DNA from: Gammaproteobacteria bacterium | GTDB taxonomy: Bacteria; Pseudomonadota; Gammaproteobacteria; Pseudomonadales; Halieaceae | Direction: 5' to 3' | Assembly (NCBI GenBank): GCA_024742415.1 | Contig: JANSYN010000002.1 | Coordinates: 186,001 to 250,000, forward strand | DNA length: 64,000 bases | In this document: piece after piece, positions 27,765 through 36,022 of the stretch | How the letters are laid out: each line of letters starts with the position of its first letter | How positions within the stretch are numbered: the first letter of the stretch is position 1 | Program-made: the position numbers and the translations under genes | The notes under the pieces: model-generated | Told to the model about the DNA's origin: nothing | Database searches by the model: none | What the model saw: the letters and a program-made list of their open reading frames with translations, nothing else

Positions 27765-28640
27765 TCATGAAGCTAAACCAATGGTACGTTCCAGCGAATG
27801 TGCAGCCGCCGCGTCACTTGCGGCACGCGCAGCAGCGGCACGATGTTTCAGGATATCCTGCGCACAGCGCGTCCATCGTCCGAAATGCGACGACTCCGCC
27901 GGGTCCGGCATACAGTGCTTGCGAAAGCCCAGCTGCGCGGCCATGAAACGTTTGCGCACTGTCCGGTACAACACGATGTGATCTTCTGTACGCAGCGTGT
28001 CGAGCGGTTCTCCCTCACGCAGCACCAACAGCTGCGCCGGCAAGGCTCCCTGCAGTGTGCTTAACAGATCCGCGGCGCAGGCCAGGTGAAACGCACAGTG
28101 GTGTCGCAAGTGGCCCCGGGTATCACAGGGCAGGTACAGATAGCTCCCGAGGTCCGATACACCGGTGCCACGCAACAGCAGGTCCACCGACGCAGAAAGC
28201 GGCCCCACCGTGAGCTGTGCGTTGGCGATACAGACTGCGCCCTGCTGCATGGCCGTCAAGGTTGCTGCGCTGCGCTGTTTTTCGCTCGCATGTGCGGCGA
28301 TCGACACCACGTCTTCACTGGCTACCTGCAGGGCTTCTGCCGGGGCAGGATGCTCCTGCGCGACCGCTGGAGTGCCCGCCGCTGCGATAAATTCGTCCCA
28401 GGCCATACCCCTGGCCTCATGATCCTTTAACACCGCCCGCCCGGGCGCTGTGGCACCCCGGTGGCCATCTATGCACCACGCGGCGCGTTCCAACGCCGGG
28501 TGCTGCGAATCAGGCGCGATGCCGTGGTCAGGATTTTCCAGGGTCAGCCGCTCCATCCACGCGGCGAACGGCGACTCCCGAAAGAGCAGAATGTCCTGCG
28601 GTGAATAGGTAATATCACCCGTGGTGGCATTGCGTCGCAT
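27765..28640 (-). CDS. RecB-like (TM0106-type) nuclease-fold protein, probably degenerate
   Basis: The 291-residue protein starts Y-S-P-Q-D-I-L-L-F-R-E-S-P-F-A-A-W-M-E-R. Its C-terminal half resembles PD-(D/E)XK RecB proteins: an S-V-D-L-L-L strand, L-P-C-D-T-R where E-x-K is expected, and a helix before L-Q-G-A-L-P. The usual Lys is Arg, so nuclease activity is doubtful. Met at 28640 was chosen because upstream sequence is low-complexity and Arg-rich. It starts upstream of the HDOD-GGDEF gene with 28 bases between them, so it may be co-transcribed. The family call is tentative. Confidence 0.5.
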   Translation of the reverse strand: MRRNATTGDITYSPQDILLFRESPFAAWMERLTLENPDHGIAPDSQHPALERAAWCIDGHRGATAPGRAVLKDHEARGMAWDEFIAAAGTPAVAQEHPAPAEALQVASEDVVSIAAHASEKQRSAATLTAMQQGAVCIANAQLTVGPLSASVDLLLRGTGVSDLGSYLYLPCDTRGHLRHHCAFHLACAADLLSTLQGALPAQLLVLREGEPLDTLRTEDHIVLYRTVRKRFMAAQLGFRKHCMPDPAESSHFGRWTRCAQDILKHRAAAARAASDAAAAHSLERTIGLAS

Positions 28641-29010
28641 TAACGCTGCCCCCATCGCTGAACGCGCTGCGGCTGCGGGACCTCGCCGGCGAGGCCAACA
28701 TCGCATGGTTTGTGTGTTGCCAAGTAGTGCACTGGGGCGTTCCCGGTCAGATTCAGGCCAATTAGCACAACGGCAGCCGCGCCCACAGGCCGACCGCACT
28801 TGTCTCTCCTTTGATTATCGGTAGGCCCCGCGGAAGCTTTAGCGGTTTTGCGTCTTTTTGTGGAATTTGCGGCCAGAGGCACTGACGGCGCCCGCCACTG
28901 CTGCGACGACTTGCGTTCTACCCGCTCTCAAGGCCCTGCGGGTGCCGGTTATTGCCGACTTTACACACCCGCCATTGCACGGGCACGGGCACAGGAGCTG
29001 GCGCTGGCGC

Positions 29011-29085
29011 TGGGCTGGGCTGGGCTGGGCTGGGCTGGGCTGGGCTGGGCTGGGCTGGGCTGGGCTGGGCTGGGCTGGGCTGGGC
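29011..29085 (+). repeat. (TGGGC)15 pentanucleotide repeat, G-quadruplex-prone
   Basis: Fifteen perfect TGGGC units give 15 GGG runs spaced by two bases. This is a strong G-quadruplex pattern on the plus strand and a slippage-prone microsatellite. It lies in a 626-base gap (28641-29266), about 180 bases upstream of the DUF2971 gene. The rest of the gap shows no supported gene. Confidence 0.95.
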
Positions 29086-29266
29086 TGGCAATCATCCTGT
29101 GCGGGGAAAGCGCTGCGTTGACGCGTGCGATGTCGGCATTTATGTGAATTATTGCCATTTTTCCCAAGCGGCCCGCAACCCGCCCCTCGAACGCAATGCA
29201 GGTGAATTGCTTTGATCACTCATCAACTCTAGGCTAGTGCCACAGTCATCGCGCGCGTGGACCAGC

Positions 29267-30130
29267 ATGCTCAGCCCCATTACCCGCCAACTATTCGCCG
29301 CCCGGCCCGTGGACACGCTGTATCACTACACGTCACTCAACGGTCTGCTGGGGATTATCAACAGCGGTATTTTACGCTCCAGCGACATTCGCTATATGAA
29401 TGATTCCGCAGAGTTGCGGCACACACTGGAGCTGATGGTCAACCACATTACACGCCGCATCGTCAGCGGCACGGACCATCCTGAGCTTCTGAACCAGTTG
29501 CTGGAATGGCTGTCGCACCGCATTGTTTCCGGCCCCATGCTGTTTGGCGCCTCCTTCCGGGCCAATGGCAACTTGCTTAGCCAGTGGCGTGGTTACAGCC
29601 TGCATGGCAAAGGTGTCAGCCTCGGTTTTGATCCACAGCATATTTCAGCGTGCGCGATGCGTGCCCAATTCCAGGTCGGGCGCTGCCTGTATGACGCCCA
29701 GGTTCAGGAATCGTTAATTGAAAACATCGTGGACACCCTGGAATCCAGCGTAGGCGAGCGGGCACCGACGCGCGCCGCACAAACTGAACAACTCTTTGAA
29801 TCCATCGAAGGGGACTTGCTGCGCATCGCCGCCATCCTCAAGCACCCCTCGTTCGAGGAGGAGCAGGAGTGGCGGCTGGTATCGCCATTGATCACGCCAC
29901 AAAGTGATGCGCCGGTGCATTTTCGCGAGGGCGCCTCCATGCTGGTGCCCTATTACGCGTTTGATCTGCGCGATGCCGACCGCGGGCACACGCCGCTGGA
30001 CCATGTTTACGTCGGCCCCTCGGCCAATGCCGACCTGTCGACGAAGTCTATCGAGCTATTCCTGCAGCAGCAGGGTTCGTATCCGCGGCGCGGTATCAAC
30101 TACTGCCAGATTCCATTCCGCCAACGCTGA
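29267..30130 (+). CDS. DUF2971 family protein
   Basis: The 287-residue soluble protein has the DUF2971 pattern. It begins L-Y-H-Y-T-S-L-N-G-L-L-G-I-I near the start, followed by S-S-D-I-R-Y-M-N-D-S-A-E, a central S-Q-W-R-G-Y with G-V-S-L-G-F, and a C-terminal E-E-Q-E-W-R-L-V-S. The biochemical role of the family is unknown; members sometimes occur in accessory or defence-type loci. ATG 29267 was preferred to the in-frame GTG at 29237. The (TGGGC)15 repeat upstream could affect expression. Confidence 0.85.
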   Translation: MLSPITRQLFAARPVDTLYHYTSLNGLLGIINSGILRSSDIRYMNDSAELRHTLELMVNHITRRIVSGTDHPELLNQLLEWLSHRIVSGPMLFGASFRANGNLLSQWRGYSLHGKGVSLGFDPQHISACAMRAQFQVGRCLYDAQVQESLIENIVDTLESSVGERAPTRAAQTEQLFESIEGDLLRIAAILKHPSFEEEQEWRLVSPLITPQSDAPVHFREGASMLVPYYAFDLRDADRGHTPLDHVYVGPSANADLSTKSIELFLQQQGSYPRRGINYCQIPFRQR

Positions 30131-30214
30131 TACCCCGGCTCGCGCGCGCACCAGTGGAAGCCACCCAATGACCGCCCCCTTAACCGCCATTTACCGGGGT
30201 GCGTCCGGGCGCGC

Positions 30215-32200
30215 CTAAAAATGTACGCCCTTCATCAACGCCGCCAATGCAACCTGCTCATTGGATGGCTCGACTTTCTCACCCCCCTTCTCACCCCGGG
30301 CTGCGGCAGAATCACCAAACATCCTGAAGACGATATTCATGACGATCTCTGAGAAGCGCGGTGCCAGTGCCGTCATCACCTGCAGGCCAATGCCAAGATG
30401 CGTGGCAATACGCTTGGGCTTCTTGATGACGGCCTCGCACACCATGTCGGCGGCTTCATCGGGCGTCAGCACCGGCATAGAATCGTAGATGCTGGTCGCC
30501 GATATCATCGGTGTGCGCACCAGGGGCATGTTGATGGTGGTAAACCGCACGTTGAGGTCCGAGTACTCCACGGCCGCCGCCCGTGTCCAGGCATCCAGGG
30601 CCGACTTGGAAGCCACATAGGCAGAGAAGCGCGGGCTGGGCGTCAGTGCGCTAATGGAAGACATGTTGATCACGTGGCCGCGCTTGCGCTGGGCCATAGA
30701 GGGCAGCAGGCCCATGGTCAGCCTGACGGCGCCAAAATAGTTCACCTGCATGGTGCGCTCGAAATCGTGGAAGCGATCGTAGGACAGCTCCAGCGAACGA
30801 CGAATCGAACGGCCGGCGTTATTGATCAGCACATCCACAAACCCGTGGGCAGCAAGCACCTGTGACACCAGGCGATCACAGTCCTCGAGGTCGGCAACAT
30901 CTGCCTGGTATATGGTGGCTACCCCACCGAGCTCGGCGATCTCTGCGGCGGTCTCCTGCAGCTTCTCGGCGCTGCGCGCAACCAGCAGCACGTGGGCGCC
31001 GGCTTCCGCCAGGCGCAGGGCCGAGGTTTTGCCGATACCCGAAGATGCACCGGTGATCAGCACCACCTTGCCGCCGACATTGCCCTCCAGCGAATGGTCG
31101 ATGAACAGGTCGGGATCGAGGTTGCGCTCCCAGTAATCCCACACCACCGGGGCATAGTCGCGCAGCCTCGGGCAGCTTATGCCCGAGCCTTTGAGCGCAC
31201 GCTCCGTGTCGCGATTGTCGTAGCGCGTTGGATAGTTCATGAACATGGTCACTGAATCCGGCAAGCCCATATCATCAAGCACGGTACTGATCACGCGCTT
31301 GACCGGCGGCAGGCCCGCCACCGCACCGCGCACAACGCTGGGAATAAAACCGAACATGCGCGTGTCCAGGCGCATGGAAAAACGCGGGGTGTGGCCGGCC
31401 TCGGCAAAGATATTGATCACGTTCCCCATGGAATAGTGCTCGGGGTCGGTCAGGTGAAAACAACGACCTTCGAGGTTGTCCTGGTGCACGATGTGATCCA
31501 TGGCGTCCACCACATAATCCACGGGCACTATGTTGAACTTGCCGCCCTCAATACCGATCAAGGGGAACCACGGCGGCAGCACATTACGAATTTTTTGCAG
31601 GGTCTTGAAGAAATAGTAGGCACCATCGACCTTGTCGATCTCACCGGTTTTGGAATTGCCCACGACCATGGCAGGGCGATACACGCGCCAGGGTATCCCG
31701 CACTCGTTGCGCACGATGGCCTCTGAATCGTGCTTGGTGGAGAAATATGGATGGCTGAGATTCTCCGCTTCTTCGAACATATCTTCCCGGAATGTGCCCG
31801 GGTAAAGCCCACCCGCTGCAATGGAACTGACATGCTCAAAGGAACCGGCCTGGACCCGCTCCGCCAGTTTTACGGCATTGCGCGTGCCATCTATATTAGT
31901 GGCGGCCTGGTCCTCCTGCGAGGCGGCAATGTCGTAGATCGCCGCGAAGTGACAGAAGTAGTCAACCTTGCCCTGCAGTTTCGCCGCCGTGGCGTCATCT
32001 ACACCCAACAGGGGCTGGGTGAGGTCACCCTCTACAGGGATGAGGCGCTGTGCCTGATCACCCAATTTTTCCTGTAGCTGCTCGAACTTGTGCATGGAAC
32101 TTGCGCGTATCAGCACATAGATGTCACCCGGACGATCTTTTAGCTTCTCTATGAAATTTCGACCCAAAAATCCTGTGCCGCCGGTGACGAAGTAGCTCAT
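30215..32200 (-). CDS. Two-domain fatty acyl-CoA reductase (Marinobacter Maqu_2507 type)
   Basis: The 661-residue protein fuses two short-chain dehydrogenase units. The N-terminal extended SDR (reductase-type NAD-binding 4) has T-G-G-T-G-F-L-G at 6-13 and Y-F-S-T-K at 152-156. The C-terminal classical SDR has T-G-A-S-S-G-I-G at 383-390 and Y-V-A-S-K at 528-532. Both active sites look intact. Length and sequence closely resemble the Marinobacter enzyme that reduces fatty acyl-CoA through aldehyde to alcohol for wax-ester synthesis. No wax-ester synthase gene is nearby. GGAG precedes ATG 32200. Confidence 0.88.
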   Translation of the reverse strand: MSYFVTGGTGFLGRNFIEKLKDRPGDIYVLIRASSMHKFEQLQEKLGDQAQRLIPVEGDLTQPLLGVDDATAAKLQGKVDYFCHFAAIYDIAASQEDQAATNIDGTRNAVKLAERVQAGSFEHVSSIAAGGLYPGTFREDMFEEAENLSHPYFSTKHDSEAIVRNECGIPWRVYRPAMVVGNSKTGEIDKVDGAYYFFKTLQKIRNVLPPWFPLIGIEGGKFNIVPVDYVVDAMDHIVHQDNLEGRCFHLTDPEHYSMGNVINIFAEAGHTPRFSMRLDTRMFGFIPSVVRGAVAGLPPVKRVISTVLDDMGLPDSVTMFMNYPTRYDNRDTERALKGSGISCPRLRDYAPVVWDYWERNLDPDLFIDHSLEGNVGGKVVLITGASSGIGKTSALRLAEAGAHVLLVARSAEKLQETAAEIAELGGVATIYQADVADLEDCDRLVSQVLAAHGFVDVLINNAGRSIRRSLELSYDRFHDFERTMQVNYFGAVRLTMGLLPSMAQRKRGHVINMSSISALTPSPRFSAYVASKSALDAWTRAAAVEYSDLNVRFTTINMPLVRTPMISATSIYDSMPVLTPDEAADMVCEAVIKKPKRIATHLGIGLQVMTALAPRFSEIVMNIVFRMFGDSAAARGEKGGEKVEPSNEQVALAALMKGVHF

Positions 32201-32302
32201 TATTATCTCCAGAAGGTATTGCGTAGACGATTTCAGTTTAGCTTAATGCGACAGGCCGTACGCTGCAGTGCGGCAAGCACTGCAACGCTGCCTGTATCGA
32301 AG

Positions 32303-33064
32303 TTAGCGTTCGCCCTGACGAACCTGCGTCACCCCCCAAACGGTTGGCGTTCCCTGTGCGCAGCTTGCGACGCCGTTCATGGCCTCCATGCCCTTTTGCC
32401 ATCCACCGCCATTCACATAAATCTCGTAAGCGGCGAAGTAATCGCTCCAGCTATTGAAGGTGGATACGCCCCAGTAGTCAAAGTCACGATCCGCCTCGCC
32501 CCCGAGCATCGGGAAGAACATCCAGTTGGAGTTGCTGGCGCCAAGGCCACGCAAATCCGCAGCGTACTGCCTGTGAGCGGCAAGCGCTTCGCTCCAGTCG
32601 CTGTCGTCCTCAATACTGCACTGGCTGAACATCACCACACCATCGCCCGGCGGGCCATCGGGTGCGGCCACCTCTACCGAAGAGGCCAGTACATGCGCGT
32701 GACAATCCACGACTTTGTCAAACTCCCCCTGAATATCGCCCCCGCCGGCAACATAGGCGTCCAGCCCCTTGCCAAAGGCATCTCCGGACTGGCTGGAGCC
32801 CAACCAGAGGACTTCCGGCAGTTCACCGAGCTGGCCAAACCGCGGGGTCAGTATCCATGCCGAGTAACCGGGCTGGTTGTTCCTGGACCATTCGCTGAAG
32901 CGATCGGCCGCCTTCATCAGGTCTTTCATGTCCTTGCCGTCGCGAAAGGAACAATAGAAGGCTTCTACCGGCGCCGGTGCGGCGCCGTCCTGGGCGTGTG
33001 TCAGTGGTGTCCACGAGCAAACGCTGACCACCAGTGAAAGTGCTGCTACTATTTTTATCTTCAT
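32303..33064 (-). CDS. Exported protein of unknown function
   Basis: The 253-residue precursor has a signal peptide ending T-H-A, then a soluble domain with many aromatic residues and four or five Cys. Two related halves may be present: an E-A-F-Y-C-S-F-R-D-G-K opening and a later G-V-V-M-F-S-Q-C-S-I-E-D opening each precede a helix and a W-rich segment. I do not recognise a named family. It stands 102 bases upstream of the acyl-CoA reductase gene on the same strand, so co-transcription is possible. Confidence 0.75.
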   Translation of the reverse strand: MKIKIVAALSLVVSVCSWTPLTHAQDGAAPAPVEAFYCSFRDGKDMKDLMKAADRFSEWSRNNQPGYSAWILTPRFGQLGELPEVLWLGSSQSGDAFGKGLDAYVAGGGDIQGEFDKVVDCHAHVLASSVEVAAPDGPPGDGVVMFSQCSIEDDSDWSEALAAHRQYAADLRGLGASNSNWMFFPMLGGEADRDFDYWGVSTFNSWSDYFAAYEIYVNGGGWQKGMEAMNGVASCAQGTPTVWGVTQVRQGER

Positions 33065-33383
33065 GGCTTTTTCCTTGGTTATTGGAGGGAGTGCGCCAAA
33101 TGTGAATTACAGCAGGCACTACTGAGCGTAGACGAGCACAGCAGGAAAGCAATCGGCACCGGCAGCGAGCCGCAGAATCGCCGGAAGGCAGGCAAGCGTG
33201 TAACAGGGGTTGTTACCGGGGGCCGGGCATGGCCCCACAGCCACATTTAATGACGCGTTTGAGAGAGCTACCCACAGCGGGAGGCGCAGGCGCGGCTTCA
33301 GTCTGCCGCAGTCCGGGGTGCGCGCCCAGGTTCAGCACACTGAGTCACTCAACTGCCAGCCAGGGGCTGGCAAGGCGCAGGAC
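33065..33383. other. Gene-free spacer with GC hairpins
   Basis: This 319-base gap holds GTAAC/GTTAC and GGGGCC/GGCCCC inverted repeats near 33200-33236, downstream of the PHB-depolymerase-like gene. No T-run follows, so they are not called a terminator. No gene was found. Confidence 0.6.
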
Positions 33384-34352
33384 CTAACTGCGGGGGTGAC
33401 CGATCAACCAGTCGACGAAGGCATCCTGCGCAGCGGGATTCCAGGGAGCCGGAATATGCGGGCCACCGACGATCGTCCACAACTCCACCTCGGCGTTCTG
33501 CAGGCAATCGGGGTAGATCAGCGTGGTAGTTTCCGGGCCCGCTACGCTGGCATCGACATCCAGGTCGGGGCCCGGCACAGGGTTGGCAACATCGCAGCCC
33601 GCCTGCAGGGCGTAACGTTCGCTGGTCTCCACTGCACCGGGATAAGGATTGCCACCATTGGCGCCGCCTTCGTAGCGAATGGTGGTGTCGTCGTCACCGT
33701 GTACCAGCAACACGCTGACGGGGCGCGCAGCAGGCGCACAACTGGCCGCCTCTTCAAAGGTAGAACCGGCAAGGCTGATCGCCGCGGTCACATACTCGGA
33801 TGCCTCGCAAGCCATGCGCAAGGTCATAAAGCCGCCATTGGAGTGGCCAAACAGGGCCACACGACTCGGATCGATGCTGTACGTGCGCGCCGCCTCTTCA
33901 ATCAAACCACGAATGTAGGCCACGTCATCCACTTCACCGAGCTTGTCGAATGCGCAACAGGCAGGCGTGGCGTCCCAATACAGAGTGCCCTGGTCATTGG
34001 GCGTACCGTCGGGCGCTACCAAGACGAACTGCTTGTTATCTACGCGTTCTGACAGGCCCAGATACGCCGCCTGAATGGCACCATTGGCGCCAAAGCCATG
34101 CAGCACAATCACCAGCGGGTAGCGCGTCGTGGGCGTGTAGTTCGCGGGAATAAACACCTGGGCCTGGCGTTCGCCGCCGATGGCCAGCGGTGGATTCGAT
34201 GCACAGCTACCCGTATCGGCACACCCTGGCAAAACAATGGCGACATCGCCGTTGTTGCCATCGCTACAGCCCACTCCCAGTGACAGCATCAAGGCCAGTA
34301 CGACTGCACTGAAAGCGGAGCGGTTGGAAAACCAGAAACGGGTTGTTGTCAT
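33384..34352 (-). CDS. PHB depolymerase-like (LpqC-type) lipoprotein esterase
   Basis: The 322-residue precursor has a lipoprotein signal with a Cys after L-S-L-G-V-G. It then shows an alpha/beta-hydrolase of the poly-hydroxybutyrate depolymerase/feruloyl esterase group: V-I-V-L-H-G-F-G-A-N-G oxyanion region, nucleophile Ser in G-H-S-N-G-G, Asp in H-G-D-D-D-T-T-I-R-Y and His in V-G-G-P-H. It probably acts on an ester substrate at the cell envelope; the substrate is unknown. Met at 34352 was chosen because the signal peptide follows directly. Confidence 0.85.
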   Translation of the reverse strand: MTTTRFWFSNRSAFSAVVLALMLSLGVGCSDGNNGDVAIVLPGCADTGSCASNPPLAIGGERQAQVFIPANYTPTTRYPLVIVLHGFGANGAIQAAYLGLSERVDNKQFVLVAPDGTPNDQGTLYWDATPACCAFDKLGEVDDVAYIRGLIEEAARTYSIDPSRVALFGHSNGGFMTLRMACEASEYVTAAISLAGSTFEEAASCAPAARPVSVLLVHGDDDTTIRYEGGANGGNPYPGAVETSERYALQAGCDVANPVPGPDLDVDASVAGPETTTLIYPDCLQNAEVELWTIVGGPHIPAPWNPAAQDAFVDWLIGHPRS

Positions 34353-34569
34353 TGCCGGGCACCTTTTATCGATTATCATCGGGTCATCTGTTGGGCGGGC
34401 CGCGCAACCGCAACCGCAAGAACCGCTACTGTACAACACACTGCCGCGCAGACACTAGCGCGGCGCGAGAACGCCCACTACCAGCAACGACTTCACCACT
34501 GGCAGCTTGACCAGTCTATACTGTCAGCCATCGCCATGACTGCAGGTGCAGTCCACTTGGGACACGACC

Positions 34570-35883
34570 ATGGAAACCGGGAAAACCATCAGGGGCACTA
34601 CCTTGCTCGCCTTCGACAGTGCCGAGGGAATGGTGAACATTGTTGAAGGTATGTATCGAAATATCGCGGCAACGCCCTTCCCGTTCGCGCAGGCACCGAC
34701 CGGGCGCGCGCCTGGCATCGCTGGCTTTGTGCACGAATCCATCAGGCAGGTGATTGGTGCCTCACGCACCAGCAGCGACTGGGCACTGGCACGCATCGCC
34801 CCCGTTCTTGATCGCTCACTGCCACCCGGTCCACACCGCGAGGCCGTTATCGCCGTGCTCAATGGCATCGCCGGCGACCACCTGGCGAGCACCGGCAACC
34901 CTTTGGCGATCAACATGCGCCTGCGCGTCTTCCTGCCACGCGAAAGCACCGCAGCGTCGCCTGCGCCAGAGCTGCCAGAGCTGCCAGAGCTGCCACAAGA
35001 TAACGCCGGTATGGCTTTTGACGATCTTTTCGAAACCCGCCAACGTGCCGTCGAAGTGTACCCGCAGCAGGTCGCGCTCACGCAAGCCAGCTTCCGGCCC
35101 ACGGGGCGACTGCTGATACTGGCTCACGGCTTATGCATGAACGACCTCGAGTGGACTTCCCGGCAGCACAATCACGCAACACAACTGGCACAGCACAGCG
35201 GATACACGCCGGTGTACGTGGTGTACAACTCCGGCCGTCATATCTCGACCAACGGTCGTGACCTCTGCGCGCAGCTGGCGGGGCTGCTCGCGTCGTGGCC
35301 AGTGCCCGTTGAATCAATCTCCTTTATCGGTTTCAGCATGGGTGGGCTGGTCGTGCGCAGTGCGCTACAGGTCGCCCAGGACGAGCAACAGCCGTGGCTA
35401 AGCGCCGTGCGCAAAGCCGTCTACATCGGCACCCCACATCATGGTGCAGTGCTTGAGCGCGGCGGCTACTGGCTGCAGAAGGGATTGACGTTCAGCCCGT
35501 ACACCGCGCCGCTATCGGCTCTGGGCCGCGTGCGCAGCGACGGCATCACCGATCTGCGCCATGGCAATGTGCAGGACGCAGACTGGCAACAGCATGACGA
35601 GCACGAGGACAACACCGACACGCGCGTGCCGACGCCGCTGCCCGCCAACATCGAACACTACGCCATTGCCGGCACGTTGTCGCAGCGCTCCGGGGAGCGC
35701 ATTGGGAAGCTGCTGGGGGATGGCCTGGTGCACCCCTCCAGTGCGACCGGCAGGCACGCAGAGCCCCGGCACCACCTGGGCTTTGCCCCGGCCCGTACGC
35801 GCATCATCTACGGCGTGGGTCACCTGGCCATGCTCAGCGACGCCCGAGTGATGGAGTCACTGCAAGCGTGGCTGGGTGATTAA
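34570..35883 (+). CDS. Alpha/beta hydrolase, lipase/PGAP1-like
   Basis: The 437-residue protein has no signal peptide. The C-terminal two-thirds is an alpha/beta-hydrolase with I-L-A-H-G-L-C-M-N, nucleophile Ser in G-F-S-M-G-G, a G-T-P-H-H-G segment, an acid in G-D-G-L-V-H-P-S-S and a late His in Y-G-V-G-H-L. This set is typical of PGAP1-like esterases and lipases. The N-terminal 150 residues are helical with a P-E-L-P repeat near 34970. ATG 34570 is preferred over GTG 34546. The substrate is unknown. Confidence 0.8.
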   Translation: METGKTIRGTTLLAFDSAEGMVNIVEGMYRNIAATPFPFAQAPTGRAPGIAGFVHESIRQVIGASRTSSDWALARIAPVLDRSLPPGPHREAVIAVLNGIAGDHLASTGNPLAINMRLRVFLPRESTAASPAPELPELPELPQDNAGMAFDDLFETRQRAVEVYPQQVALTQASFRPTGRLLILAHGLCMNDLEWTSRQHNHATQLAQHSGYTPVYVVYNSGRHISTNGRDLCAQLAGLLASWPVPVESISFIGFSMGGLVVRSALQVAQDEQQPWLSAVRKAVYIGTPHHGAVLERGGYWLQKGLTFSPYTAPLSALGRVRSDGITDLRHGNVQDADWQQHDEHEDNTDTRVPTPLPANIEHYAIAGTLSQRSGERIGKLLGDGLVHPSSATGRHAEPRHHLGFAPARTRIIYGVGHLAMLSDARVMESLQAWLGD

Positions 35884-36022
35884 CACCTTGGGGCGCCAAA
35901 GCAACCGCCAGCGTGTGCCGCGCGCTGTATCGGCAACACTTGCACACCGGCGCTTACGCATTGCGCGGCTGCTCTGGCATGATGCGCTGCGCCCGCACCG
36001 CACTGCGGGCACATGCCGGCTA

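Noticed and set aside
33200-33236. GC-rich inverted repeats as a terminator for the PHB-depolymerase-like gene
   Set aside because: No T-run follows the stem on either strand.
34970-34998. 9-bp repeat inside the lipase-like gene
   Set aside because: It encodes P-E-L repeated three times in a linker and is ordinary low-complexity coding sequence.
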